From Embleya sp045207655 (GTDB taxonomy: Bacteria; Actinomycetota; Actinomycetes; Streptomycetales; Streptomycetaceae), in NCBI RefSeq assembly GCF_045207655.1, contig NZ_CP108784.1:4154001-4218000 (forward strand): a stretch of DNA of 64,000 nt. The letters are read 5' to 3'. Under the pieces are notes generated by a model. That model ran no database searches. It was not told the origin of the DNA and saw only the letters and a list, made by a program, of their open reading frames with translations. Shown here piece by piece: positions 9,383 to 17,905 of the stretch. The translations under genes were made by a program, and so were the position numbers. Numbering within the stretch: the first letter of the stretch is position 1; each line of letters begins with the position of its first letter.

Positions 9383-9802
9383 ATGGCAGGCACCGACAGG
9401 TCCCCGGCCCAGGACGTGCCCGTCGACGCACAGCGATCCCTCGGCGAGCTGTTCTCGTCGGCCAGCCGCGACATGTCCACGCTGGTGCGCAGCGAGATCG
9501 CGCTCGCCAAGAGCGAGGTCAAGGTCAGCGTGGTCAACGTCGCGAAGGGCGGCGGCGCGTTCGGCGCGGCGGCCTTCATCGGCGTGTTCGCGTTCATCTT
9601 CCTCAGCTTCGCGGTCGTGTACGGAATCCACGCTCTCGGTCTCGGCGTGGCGTGGAGCTTCCTGATCGTCGGCGGCTTCTATCTCCTGCTCGCGGGCGGG
9701 CTCGCGTTCTACGGCGTCAAGTCGTTCAAGAACGTCCGCGCGCCGGAGCGCACGATCACCACCACCCGGGACACGGTCACCACGCTCAAGAACGTCGGTT
9801 GA
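9383..9802 (+). CDS. Small membrane protein, phage holin-like superfamily (Actinobacterial_Holin-X type)
   Basis: A 139-residue protein with an N-terminal amphipathic region (LGELFSSASRDMSTLVRSEIALAKSEVK) and two adjacent transmembrane helices (about residues 55-78 and 85-107). This is the layout of the actinobacterial phage-holin-like family of unknown physiological role; nothing suggests a prophage. The ATG at 9383 follows AAGGAG at 9372-9377. A gene of this type sits next to ephE in M. tuberculosis, as here. It is easily missed because a much longer spurious frame covers it. Confidence 0.85.
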   Translation: MAGTDRSPAQDVPVDAQRSLGELFSSASRDMSTLVRSEIALAKSEVKVSVVNVAKGGGAFGAAAFIGVFAFIFLSFAVVYGIHALGLGVAWSFLIVGGFYLLLAGGLAFYGVKSFKNVRAPERTITTTRDTVTTLKNVG

Positions 9803-9878
9803 TCCGGCAACGCGCCCGGGCCGGCCAAACCGGCGGCGGAAACCGGGGTGCGATGGCGAGTGTGCGACGCTGCTCCGC

Positions 9879-10799
9879 ATGACGGTTCCCGAGAGCGCCG
9901 TGGTCAACGTGGACGGGCCCTGGACACACCGCGACATCGCCGCCAACGGCGCGCGGTTCCACATCGCCGAGATGGGCGAGGGGCCGGTCGTGCTGTTGCT
10001 GCACGGTTTCCCGGAGTTCTGGTGGGCCTGGCGGCATCAGATGCCGGTGCTGGCCCGGGCCGGCTACCGCGCGGTCGCGATGGACCTGCGCGGGTACGGC
10101 GGCAGCGACCGCACCCCGCGGGGCTACGACCCGATCACCCTGGCCCTGGACGTGACCGGGGTGATCCGCTCGCTGGGCGAGCCGGACGCGATCGTGGTCG
10201 GCCACGACCTGGGCGCCTACCTGGGCTGGACCGCCGCCGTGTTGCGGCCCAAGGTGGTGCGCCGGTTGGTCGCGGTGTCCATGCCGCATCCCCGGCAACT
10301 GCGCGGCGCGCTGTTGACCGACCGGCACCAGATGGCCGCGAGTTCGCACATCTTCGGCTTCCAGCGGCCGTGGGTGCCCGAGCGGCAGTTGATCCGCGAC
10401 GGCGCGGCGATGGTGGGCGACATGTTGCGCGCGTGGTCGGCGCCGGGCCGGCCGGCCGACGAGTCGATCGCACGCTACCGGCAGGCGATGCTGGTGCCCG
10501 GCACGGCGCACTGCGCGGCGGAGCACTACCGCTGGCTGATCCGGTCCATCCCGCGCCCGGACGGCATCCAGTACTCGGCCCGGATGAAGGCCCCCGTCGA
10601 GGTGCCCACGCTGCATCTGCACGGCGCGCTCGACCCGGTGATCCTGCCGCGCACGGCGGCCGGCTCCGGGCGCTACGTGGAGGCGCCCTACCGCTGGCGA
10701 CTGCTCGAGGGCGTGGGGCACTTCCCGCACGAGGAACAACCGGCCGTGTTCACCGAGGAACTCCTGGGTTGGTTGAAGGATCCGGAACCCGAGCGCTGA
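9879..10799 (+). CDS. Alpha/beta hydrolase, epoxide hydrolase type (EphE-like)
   Basis: A 306-residue cytoplasmic hydrolase. The oxyanion motif HGFPEFWWAW starts at His42; the nucleophile elbow is GHDLGA, with Asp110 where esterases have Ser; Asp252 (ALDPV) and His281 (GVGHFPHEE) complete a catalytic triad. An Asp nucleophile with HGxP is the pattern of epoxide hydrolases and haloalkane dehalogenases; position next to the holin-like gene and MarP matches mycobacterial ephE. The natural substrate is unknown. ATG start at 9879, 76 bp after the previous gene, so co-transcription is possible. Confidence 0.88.
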   Translation: MTVPESAVVNVDGPWTHRDIAANGARFHIAEMGEGPVVLLLHGFPEFWWAWRHQMPVLARAGYRAVAMDLRGYGGSDRTPRGYDPITLALDVTGVIRSLGEPDAIVVGHDLGAYLGWTAAVLRPKVVRRLVAVSMPHPRQLRGALLTDRHQMAASSHIFGFQRPWVPERQLIRDGAAMVGDMLRAWSAPGRPADESIARYRQAMLVPGTAHCAAEHYRWLIRSIPRPDGIQYSARMKAPVEVPTLHLHGALDPVILPRTAAGSGRYVEAPYRWRLLEGVGHFPHEEQPAVFTEELLGWLKDPEPER

Positions 10800-11299
10800 A
10801 GTTCCGACAGCGCTTCCGGGCCTTTCTTGTGCGATCTTGACGGGGATATCCGACACTTCCGTACAGATCGCCTCCGGCGTGTCCGGAAATGATTTTCGGA
10901 CCGCCGAGGCGGCGCGATTACGCCGTCGGTGACCCGGGTAGGCGCCACCGTATGAGCCGGACGTACAACGCTCCGAGCATGGCGGCGGGGGCCGGGGACA
11001 CCCGGTCGGAGACGGCAGAGACCCTCATGGTTGAGATCGGCACCACTGGCACTCACGGGTTCGAGCACACGCGAGGGGCGCCGGCCGGCGCGGTTGCCGA
11101 CCGGGGGGATCATCTCCCGGGACTGATGGGGATATTGCGCCGACGAGCACGTTGGTTGAGTCTGCGCCTGCGCTTCCTGCGTTGACGTGTCGACGCGACT
11201 CGGGACCGGGTCGCGTCGCACCATCCCCTGTCTCGCGTACGGGTTCCACGCTCCCGCACGGGTTCCGCGCATCGGTCGGTCGATTCCGCTTTTCGCCGC
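10800..11299. other. 500-bp intergenic region without a convincing gene
   Basis: The gap lies between convergent genes (EphE-like and DUF457). A 77-codon frame (10952-11185, plus strand) exists but has no clear ribosome site and an unconvincing composition, so I do not call it. No strong hairpin with a clear T-tract was found. Confidence 0.4.
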
Positions 11300-11986
11300 T
11301 CAGGCGAATGTGCCGAACCACAAGAGCGCGACGGTGGCGAGCATCATCACCGGCACCAGGACGAGCGTCTCCACGCGGTTCCCGGTCCGGCTGACCACGG
11401 CCACCTCGAAGCGGGTGCCCAGCGGCCAGAACAGCGGTATCCCCTGCTTGGTGAGGAAGTCGCCGAGCAGGTGCGCGATACAGCCGAGCACGATCACCAT
11501 CGGCAGCCAGTCGGGGGCCGCCGGCATCCAGTGGTCGACCACCGCCGTGCCGCCGCCGGCGAGCGCGACGATGGTGATCCAGGAGGCGAGGCCCTTGCCC
11601 GGCGGACACAGGTTCAGCGCGCGCAGCGCGAGCGCGAGCAGCAGGAAGACCATCGTGAGGGTGAACGGCCGCCCCAGGTGCTCGACCCCCTGCCAGGTCA
11701 GCAGTCCGGCCAGGACGACGAAGACGATCGAGTGGGTCGCGTGTCGGTGCCCGCCGGACACCTTGGCCACGCCCGCGCACAGCGCCCGCGAGAGCGGTCC
11801 CAGGAAGTTGGCGATCGTACCGTTGTGGTGATCGAGGTCGGGCAGCAGCGCCGCGCCCGCGGTCAGGAACGTACCGATCACGATCTCGGACGGGGACAGG
11901 TGGTTGTGCCACAGGTGTTGGGGCAGCGTCGGTGCCGTCGCCGCGAACACCAGTGCCCCGCTGACCGCGTGCGAATGCCCGAGCAT
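11300..11986 (-). CDS. Membrane-bound metal-dependent hydrolase, DUF457 (YdjM-like)
   Basis: A 228-residue protein with the DUF457/YdjM pattern: MLGHSHAVSG at the N-terminus, LLPDLDHHNGTIAN near residue 50, GGHRHATHS near 76, and a late GDFLTKQG near 178, mixed with about five hydrophobic helices. The conserved His and Asp residues are thought to bind metal; the family's substrate is not known. I chose ATG at 11986, where the conserved domain begins, preceded by GGTGGGGGA; a longer frame to 12070 adds 28 non-conserved residues. Follows marP by 87 bp on the same strand. Confidence 0.8.
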   Translation of the reverse strand: MLGHSHAVSGALVFAATAPTLPQHLWHNHLSPSEIVIGTFLTAGAALLPDLDHHNGTIANFLGPLSRALCAGVAKVSGGHRHATHSIVFVVLAGLLTWQGVEHLGRPFTLTMVFLLLALALRALNLCPPGKGLASWITIVALAGGGTAVVDHWMPAAPDWLPMVIVLGCIAHLLGDFLTKQGIPLFWPLGTRFEVAVVSRTGNRVETLVLVPVMMLATVALLWFGTFA

Positions 11987-12073
11987 TCCCCCACCCCACC
12001 CTGCCTCGCCCCACCGTCGCCCGCTCGTCGCGGCTGTGCCCGAACATCTGCCCGAGAACCCGGCGGACATGCG

Positions 12074-13258
12074 TCACATGGCGCAACTCTGGGTGTCCAC
12101 GGGGCGGTCGCCGACCGCGCCCGCCTCGGCGTCCGCGCGCACCTCCTCGACGGTGAGCGCGTACCCGGTGGACTCGTCGTCGAGCGACTTGGCGAAGATC
12201 ACCCCGGCGACCTTGCCGTTCGGTGAGATCAGCGGGCCGCCGGAGTTGCCCTGGCGCACCTTCGCGTACAACGAGTAGACGTCGCGACTGACCGTGCCGC
12301 GCTTGTAGATGTCCGGGCCGCCGGCCTGGATCCGGGCCCGGACCCGGGCGGGTTCGACGTGGAAGGCGCCGTTCTCCGGGAAGCCCACCACGATCGCGTC
12401 CGCGCCGCTCTCCACCTTCGGTTCGAACTGCAGCGGGGTGGCCTTGAGTCCGGGCACCTTGAGCACCGCGATGTCGCGCTTCCAGTCGTAGAGCACGACC
12501 TCGGCCGGGTATTCGCGGCCCTCGCCGCCGATCTGCACGGTCGGCTTCTTGACGCCGCCTACCACGTGGGCGTTGGTCATCACGCGCTGCGGGGCGTAGA
12601 CGAAGCCGGAGCCCTCGATCACCTTGCCGCAACTCTTCGCGGTGCCGACGATCTTGACGATGCTGTCCCGGGTCCCCTGGACCGCCGGCATCGACAACAA
12701 CTTGGGGTCCGGCGGCGGGACCTGCGGGATGTCCTCGCGAACGAACGGGCTGAAGACCTGCGGGAAGCCGTTGCGGTCGAGCAGGTTGCCGAACGAGGAG
12801 AACCATGTGTCGGCGCCCTGCGGCAACACCTTCTGCACGCCGCCGAGCACCTGCGAGGAACGCACCTCGCGCGAGACGGTGGGCATCGAGGCGCCCGCGA
12901 CCGAGGAGCCGATCAGCCACACCACGATCAGCAGCGCGCACACGCTCACGATCGAGCCGCCGGCCGCGTCCACCAGTCGCGCCGGACGCCAGGTGAGTTG
13001 CCGGCGCAGCCGGTTGCCGGCCGCGGTGGTCAGCGCCTGGAGCGCGGTGGCCAGCACGAGCACGACGCAGATCGCCGCGATCGAGGGACCCAGCCCCGGC
13101 TCGAACCGGTTGAGCAGCGAGGGCACCAGCCACATGCCGAACACACCGCCGCCGATGAAGCCCAGGAACGAGAGCACGCCGACGATGAAGCCCTGCCGGT
13201 ATCCGGAGATGGCGAAGGCCACCGCGGCGGCGAGCAGCAACAGGTCCAGGACATTCAC
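12074..13258 (-). CDS. marP: MarP-type membrane serine protease (CvpA-like membrane domain plus trypsin-like protease)
   Basis: A 394-residue protease. Four N-terminal helices (residues 1-125; CvpA/colicin V production-like) anchor a trypsin-like domain outside the membrane. The triad is visible as His231 (TNAHVV), Asp262 (WKRDIAVL) and Ser339 (GNSGGP), very close to the numbering of M. tuberculosis MarP. Two Cys (KSCGKV near 210 and the C-terminal QSCAM) match the pair that forms a disulfide controlling activity in that enzyme. In mycobacteria MarP is needed for acid and oxidative stress survival; the same role here is inference. Start ATG at 13258. Confidence 0.93.
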   Translation of the reverse strand: MNVLDLLLLAAAVAFAISGYRQGFIVGVLSFLGFIGGGVFGMWLVPSLLNRFEPGLGPSIAAICVVLVLATALQALTTAAGNRLRRQLTWRPARLVDAAGGSIVSVCALLIVVWLIGSSVAGASMPTVSREVRSSQVLGGVQKVLPQGADTWFSSFGNLLDRNGFPQVFSPFVREDIPQVPPPDPKLLSMPAVQGTRDSIVKIVGTAKSCGKVIEGSGFVYAPQRVMTNAHVVGGVKKPTVQIGGEGREYPAEVVLYDWKRDIAVLKVPGLKATPLQFEPKVESGADAIVVGFPENGAFHVEPARVRARIQAGGPDIYKRGTVSRDVYSLYAKVRQGNSGGPLISPNGKVAGVIFAKSLDDESTGYALTVEEVRADAEAGAVGDRPVDTQSCAM

Positions 13259-13397
13259 GGGCTCACGTTCTCATGTGCGAGCCCGCGCTGTCCGCCGCCG
13301 TGCCGGTTCGTCGAACACCGGTGACACAGCCGTACAGAACCGGTGTTGACGTACCGTCAGCCCGCCCCCGCACCGGGTGCGGCGGGCGGGCCGACGG

Positions 13398-14132
13398 TCA
13401 GTCGCGGACCTCGGGCTCGGAGGCGGTCTCCTCATAGCGGTCGAACCCGCGCCGGGCCAATCTGCTCTCGGTCTCCGAGAGGGTGACCTCGCGGCGGGTG
13501 TCCCACGGCCGTTCCCAGCCGGTGTGGTGCAGGACCCGGTCGATCAGCCCCGCGGTGAAGCCCCAGACCACCAGGTCGTGCACCAGGAACGCCGGGCCCA
13601 GGTGACCGCCGGGGTGGCGCAGTCGGGCCCGGTTCGCCGGTTCGGCGAGTTCGGCGATCGACACCCGCAACACGCGCGCGACCTCCTCGGGTGCCCCCGG
13701 GGCGACCTCGCTCTCCCGGTGCCACCACGCGAGCACGGGCGTGACCACGAAGTCGCTCACCGGGATGTACAGATCCGGCAGCCGGCCGAAGACCCGCACG
13801 CCGGAGGGGTCGAGCCCGACCTCCTCCTGCGCCTCGCGCAGCGCGGTGCCCTCCGGACCGTCGTCGCCCGGGTCCACCGAACCGCCCGGAAACGCGGGCT
13901 GGCCCGCGTGCGAGCGCAGCGTCGCGGCGCGTTGCAGCAGCAGCAGGTCCGGCCCCTCGGGCCCCTCGCCGAACAACACCAGCACGGCGGAACGCCGGCC
14001 GCCCTCGGCCGGCGGCAGGAAACGGCTCAGTTGCTCGGGGCGGATCTCCCGGGCGGCGCGCGCGACCGGGCGCAGCCATTCCGGCAGATCCGCTTCCGCC
14101 CAGGTCTGGATCCCGGTTCCGGTCTGGGTCAC
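13398..14132 (-). CDS. Nudix hydrolase, CoA pyrophosphatase type
   Basis: A 244-residue protein with a complete Nudix box (GSVDPGDDGPEGTALREAQ followed by EEVGL) preceded by the CoA-pyrophosphatase signature LLQRAATLRSHAGQPAFPGG. Members cleave CoA and acyl-CoA to phosphopantetheine derivatives and 3',5'-ADP. The GTG start at 14132 overlaps the TGA of nth in a GTGA junction, which indicates translational coupling. The order nth then Nudix then marP is conserved in actinobacteria. The N-terminal 30 residues lie outside the Nudix fold. Confidence 0.92.
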   Translation of the reverse strand: MTQTGTGIQTWAEADLPEWLRPVARAAREIRPEQLSRFLPPAEGGRRSAVLVLFGEGPEGPDLLLLQRAATLRSHAGQPAFPGGSVDPGDDGPEGTALREAQEEVGLDPSGVRVFGRLPDLYIPVSDFVVTPVLAWWHRESEVAPGAPEEVARVLRVSIAELAEPANRARLRHPGGHLGPAFLVHDLVVWGFTAGLIDRVLHHTGWERPWDTRREVTLSETESRLARRGFDRYEETASEPEVRD

Positions 14133-15115
14133 CCGGCGTCCCCCTCGTCTCGCGGTGCGGCCTTCGCTCGTGCGGCCCTCGCTCGGGTGGCCTTCGCTCG
14201 TGCGGCCTTCGTCTCGGATACGTCTTCGGCTGCGTCCACGTCTTCGGACGCGTCGCCCGGCACGGCGAGCACCGGCTTGGCCGGCGGCTTGAGCCGTTGG
14301 CCGGGTTGCCCGGCCATCTCGTACTTGAGCAGCGCCCTGGCCTTGATCGGATCCGTCTCGCCCTCGCCGTACGCCGGACACAGCGGCGCGATGGCGCACG
14401 CTCCGCAGGCCGGGCGGCGGGCGTGGCAGACCCGGCGGCCGTGGAAGATCACCCTGTGCGACAGCAGCGTCAGGTCCTTGCGCGGGAACAGCGCGCCGAC
14501 CTCCTGCTCGACCTTGACCGGATCATCGTCCTTGGTCCACCCGAAGCGCCGGGCCAACCGGCCGAAGTGGGTGTCGACGGTGATGCCGGGCACGTCGAAG
14601 ACCTCGCCGAGCACCACGTTGGCGGTCTTGCGGCCCACTCCGGGCAGCGTGACCAGTTCGGCGAGCTTGCCCGGCACCTCGCCGTCGTAGCGCTCCAGGA
14701 GCGCCTGGGCCAGGCCCTGCACCGAGCGCGTCTTGGCCCGGAAGAACCCGGTCGGCTGAATGATCGCCTCCAGTTCGGCCGGTTCCGCGGCGGCCACCGC
14801 GGCGGCGTCGGGGAAGCGGGCGAACAGCGCCGGGGTGACCGTGTTGACCCGCCGGTCGGTGGTCTGCGCGGACAACACCACCGCGACCAGGAGCTGGAAC
14901 GCGTCGCCGTAGTCGAGTTCGCAGTGCGCACCCGGGTATATCTCGCCCAATTCGCGATTGATCCGGCGCGCGCGGCGCACCAGAGCGAGATGGGACTCGG
15001 TTTTCACGACCTTCGCGGCCGCCCGCGACCTGCGCGGCGCGGGCTCCGTCACGTTGCTCGACACCCGGCCAGAGTACGCAGATGGACGGGGCGTACGGTC
15101 GAGCAGTCCGCACAT
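14129..15115 (-). CDS. nth: Endonuclease III (DNA glycosylase/AP lyase)
   Basis: Removes oxidised pyrimidines and cuts abasic sites in base excision repair. The helix-hairpin-helix with catalytic Lys (LPGVGRKTANVVL), the catalytic Asp in TVDTHFGRLARR, and the [4Fe-4S] ligands in the pattern C-x6-C-x2-C-x5-C (CHARRPACGACAIAPLC) are all present. The 328-residue frame is longer than the usual 210-250: about 35 residues precede the domain, and a Lys/Ala/Arg-rich tail of about 70 residues follows, encoded by imperfect repeats near 14150-14210. In-frame GTGs at 15064 and 15052 are alternative starts. Confidence 0.95.
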   Translation of the reverse strand: MCGLLDRTPRPSAYSGRVSSNVTEPAPRRSRAAAKVVKTESHLALVRRARRINRELGEIYPGAHCELDYGDAFQLLVAVVLSAQTTDRRVNTVTPALFARFPDAAAVAAAEPAELEAIIQPTGFFRAKTRSVQGLAQALLERYDGEVPGKLAELVTLPGVGRKTANVVLGEVFDVPGITVDTHFGRLARRFGWTKDDDPVKVEQEVGALFPRKDLTLLSHRVIFHGRRVCHARRPACGACAIAPLCPAYGEGETDPIKARALLKYEMAGQPGQRLKPPAKPVLAVPGDASEDVDAAEDVSETKAARAKATRARAARAKAAPRDEGDAG

Positions 15116-15212
15116 GCTTGATCACAGGAGCGACATGTCCGGTTACTGTGGATCCGCCCGTTCGTGATCCAGGCCACCCCGCGTGATGATTGCGGGTACC
15201 GGTGCGTCAGAC

Positions 15213-15228
15213 TGTGACCGATCGCACT
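15213..15228. promoter_or_regulatory. Candidate Crp-binding site upstream of crp
   Basis: TGTGACCGATCGCACT resembles the Crp consensus TGTGA-N6-TCACA, with the left half-site exact and the right degenerate. It lies 55 bp before the crp start in the divergent nth/crp gap, suggesting autoregulation. Confidence 0.45.
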
Positions 15229-15282
15229 GTTTGACCGCTCGGCTTTCATTGGTGTCGACCAGGCCGGCCTAGGAGGAACCTC

Positions 15283-15957
15283 GTGGACGACGTTTTGCAG
15301 CGGGCTCCGCTGTTCGCGGCGCTCGAAGATGAGGACGCCGCCGAGCTGCGGGCCTCCATGACGGAGGTCGCGCTCGAGCGCGGGGACTCACTCTTCCACG
15401 AGGGTGACCCGGGTGACCGCCTGTACGTGGTGATCGAGGGCAAGATCAAGCTGCACCGCAGCTCCAACGACGGCCGCGAGAACATGCTCGCGGTGCTCGG
15501 CCCGGGCGAGATGTTCGGCGAGCTGTCGCTGTTCGACCCCGGACCGCGTACGGCGACCGCGACCGCGCTCACCGACGTGCGCCTGCTCGGCCTGGGCCAC
15601 TCCGACCTGCAGCCCTGGCTGACCGGTCGGCCCAAGGTCGCCGCGGCACTGCTGCGGGCGATAGCGCGTCGACTGCGGCGGACCAACGAGAGCCTGGGCG
15701 ACCTGGTCTTCTCCGACGTCCCGGGACGGGTGGCCAAGGCCCTGCTCGACCTGTCCCGCCGGTTCGGGGTGCCCGCCGACGAGGGCATCCACGTCGCGCA
15801 CGACCTCACCCAGGAGGAGCTGGCCCAATTGGTCGGCGCCTCGCGGGAGACGGTCAACAAGGCGCTCGCCGACTTCGCCAGCCGGGGTTGGCTGCGGCTG
15901 GAGGCGCGCGCGGTGGTCCTGATGGACGTCGAGCGGTTGTCGCGCCGCTCGCGCTAG
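15283..15957 (+). CDS. crp: Crp/Fnr-family global regulator (cAMP receptor protein)
   Basis: A 224-residue regulator with a cyclic-nucleotide-binding beta-roll (FHEGDPGDRLYVVIEGKIKL; FGELSLFDPGPRTATATA, where the RTATATA phosphate-binding cassette is clear), a long dimer helix, and a C-terminal helix-turn-helix (TQEELAQLVGASRETVNKAL, about residues 176-195). In Streptomyces Crp influences germination, development and antibiotic production. GTG start at 15283 is fixed by AGGAGG at 15271-15276. Transcribed away from nth, as in other actinobacteria. Confidence 0.96.
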   Translation: MDDVLQRAPLFAALEDEDAAELRASMTEVALERGDSLFHEGDPGDRLYVVIEGKIKLHRSSNDGRENMLAVLGPGEMFGELSLFDPGPRTATATALTDVRLLGLGHSDLQPWLTGRPKVAAALLRAIARRLRRTNESLGDLVFSDVPGRVAKALLDLSRRFGVPADEGIHVAHDLTQEELAQLVGASRETVNKALADFASRGWLRLEARAVVLMDVERLSRRSR

Positions 15958-15973
15958 CACGTCACGCACCGAA

Positions 15974-16008
15974 CGTGTGGGGGTCCGCCGTCGGCGGGCC
16001 CCCACACG
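15974..16008. terminator. Bidirectional terminator between crp and the MBL-fold gene
   Basis: A 16-bp stem (one G-T wobble) with a 3-nt loop lies between convergent genes, starting 16 bases after the crp stop. The right arm abuts the stop codon of the leftward gene. Confidence 0.85.
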
Positions 16009-16012
16009 GCGT

Positions 16013-16846
16013 TCAGGCGTCCGCGCGCTCGGTCAGGTATTCGAGCTGGGCGCGGACCGACATCTCGGCGGCCCACCACAGGCCGCGGTCCACGTCCGCG
16101 TAGACCCGTTCGACGACGTCCTGGGCGGTCTTGTCGCCCGCCGCGACCGCGGCCTCCACCTGGGCCAGTCGGGCCGCCCGGTGGGCCAGGTAGGAGTCGA
16201 GCACGCCGACCGCGTCGTCCAGGATCGGGCCGTGCGCGGGCAGCACCGCGGTGACCTCGCCGGCGGCGGCGAGGGCGCGCAGCCGGCGCAGCGAGTCCAG
16301 GTAGTCGCCGAGTCGGCCGTCGGGGTGCGCGACCACCGTGGTGCCCCGACCCAGCACGGTGTCGCCGGTGATCACGAAGCGGTCCGCGGCCACCACGAAG
16401 CACACCGAGTCGCCGGAATGGCCGGGAGTGGCCAGTACCCGCAGGTCCAGGCCGCCGTCCTCGATCACCTGGCCGTCCACCAGGCCCTCGCCGCCGTAGC
16501 GCCACTGCGGGTCGACCGAGTGCACGACGGCGTTGGTGAGCGCCTTGAGGCCGGCCACGCCGGCCGAGTGGTCGGGGTGGCCGTGGGTGAGCAGGATTCG
16601 GCCCACGCGGCGGCCCTCGGCCTCCACCGCGGCCACGATCGCGCGCAGATGGCCCTCGTCGTCGGGGCCGGGGTCGATCACCACGGCGGTGTCCGCGCCG
16701 GGCTCGGCCACGATCCACGTGTTGGTGCCGTCCAGCGACATCGCGCTCGGGTTCGGTGCGAGCAGACAGGTCACCCGGGAGCTCGCGGGTCCGCCGATGG
16801 TCGGGCGCGGGTTGCCGGGCAGGGGCTGTGCGTTCATGGTGGTCAT
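16013..16846 (-). CDS. Metallo-beta-lactamase-fold hydrolase (LACTB2/glyoxalase II-like)
   Basis: A 277-residue hydrolase with the two-metal motif THGHPDHSAG (near residues 88-97), a later LATPGHSGDS His and a GDTVLG Asp. The C-terminal helical region matches the LACTB2-like group. In mammals LACTB2 is an endoribonuclease; in bacteria the substrate is unknown. Two ATGs (16846 and 16837) are possible starts. It lies 70 bp downstream of the Nudix gene on the same strand, so the two probably share a transcript. A gene of this type follows crp in M. tuberculosis as well. Confidence 0.87.
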   Translation of the reverse strand: MTTMNAQPLPGNPRPTIGGPASSRVTCLLAPNPSAMSLDGTNTWIVAEPGADTAVVIDPGPDDEGHLRAIVAAVEAEGRRVGRILLTHGHPDHSAGVAGLKALTNAVVHSVDPQWRYGGEGLVDGQVIEDGGLDLRVLATPGHSGDSVCFVVAADRFVITGDTVLGRGTTVVAHPDGRLGDYLDSLRRLRALAAAGEVTAVLPAHGPILDDAVGVLDSYLAHRAARLAQVEAAVAAGDKTAQDVVERVYADVDRGLWWAAEMSVRAQLEYLTERADA

Positions 16847-16915
16847 CCTGTACCTCGGTGGCCCGGACCGATCCGGTGGATGCCCTCGGACCGGCTCCGG
16901 GTCGTCGGTGGGGCC

Positions 16916-17791
16916 TCAGCGCAGACCGAACGGGTCCGCGACCCCCGGCCATTCGAGCACGAGGCGATCCCCGTCGAAACGGCCCCGGGCCATGATCGGG
17001 GTGATCTCCCGGTCGGCCGCGGCGGCCAGGGCCGCCGCCGGGTCGGCCAGCTCCGCCAGGTGGCGCAGCGTGTCGATGGTGGGCGGCAACATCGCCATCT
17101 CCTGCGCCCGGTGTTGTTCCAGCGCGTCGCCGGGCCGGGCCCAGGTGACCCGGTCGGCCTCGCCGGAGACGTCCCGGGTGCGCTGGCCGGCGGGCAGTGC
17201 GGCGACGAAGAACCACGTGTCGTAGCGGCGGTCCTCGAACTCGGGGGTGATCCAGCGCCCCCACGCGCCCAGCAGGTCGGAGCGCAGCACCAGCTCGCGC
17301 CGCTCCAGGAACTCGGTCAGCGTCTGCTCGCGCGCCACCAGCGCGGCGCGGTCCGTCTCCCAGTCCGCGCCGGTGGTGTCCGAGACGACGGTGGTCGGGT
17401 CGGGCCCGGCGAGCAGCACGCCGGATTCCTCGAAGGTCTCGCGCACGGCGGCGCAGACGATCGCGCGGGCCTCGGCGACGCCGGTGCCCAGCCGCTTCGC
17501 CCACTCGGCGGGTTCGGGTCCGGCCCAGGCCACCGAGTGGTCCGCGTCCCGGGGATCGACGCCGCCGCCGGGGAACGCGTACATGCCGGCCGCGAACTTC
17601 ATCGCGGTGTGCCGGCGCAGCAGATACGCCTCGGCGCCGTGCGGCCGCTCGCGCAGCAGCACCACGGTCGCCGCGCGGCGCGGAGCCACCGGTTCCGCCT
17701 CGCCGGCGATGATCGCGCGGGCCCGCTCGGCCCAGGACGCGGGCATGCCCGGCTGGGCCTTCCCGGCTCGCGTACTCCCTGATTCGGCCAT
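16916..17791 (-). CDS. Nudix hydrolase with a split Nudix box (NUDT19-like)
   Basis: A roughly 291-residue protein. The Nudix fold begins at RRAATVVLLRERPHG; the box starts FPGGGVDPRDAD, but about 30 residues (AWAGPEPAEWAKRLG and neighbours) separate it from the second half CAAVRETFEESGVLL. The same kind of insertion inside the box is known in mammalian NUDT19, a CoA-diphosphatase, so a CoA-ester or related substrate is plausible. Conserved Glu residues of the second half are intact. Start uncertain: ATG 17791 or ATG 17827. Upstream partner of the MBL-fold gene. Confidence 0.82.
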   Translation of the reverse strand: MAESGSTRAGKAQPGMPASWAERARAIIAGEAEPVAPRRAATVVLLRERPHGAEAYLLRRHTAMKFAAGMYAFPGGGVDPRDADHSVAWAGPEPAEWAKRLGTGVAEARAIVCAAVRETFEESGVLLAGPDPTTVVSDTTGADWETDRAALVAREQTLTEFLERRELVLRSDLLGAWGRWITPEFEDRRYDTWFFVAALPAGQRTRDVSGEADRVTWARPGDALEQHRAQEMAMLPPTIDTLRHLAELADPAAALAAAADREITPIMARGRFDGDRLVLEWPGVADPFGLR

Positions 17792-17844
17792 GCGCCGGAT
17801 CGTACGCCTGACCGAGTCAAGTTCCATCCCTCGCCCCCGAAAAC

Positions 17845-17878
17845 GATCGGACCCGACCCGAAAGGGCCAGGTCCGATC
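17845..17878 (-). terminator. Hairpin terminator after ridA
   Basis: GATCGGACC (17845-17853) pairs with GGTCCGATC (17870-17878). It lies 27 bp after the leftward ridA stop. Confidence 0.65.
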
Positions 17879-17905
17879 ATCTCGATGGCGCAGCGGGCGG
17901 TCCGC

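Noticed and set aside
9383..9802. Prophage, from the holin-like gene
   Set aside because: The family is a common actinobacterial membrane protein, and no other phage genes lie near it.
10952..11185. 77-codon frame in the gap between the EphE-like and DUF457 genes
   Set aside because: No clear ribosome site, no similarity, and unconvincing composition.
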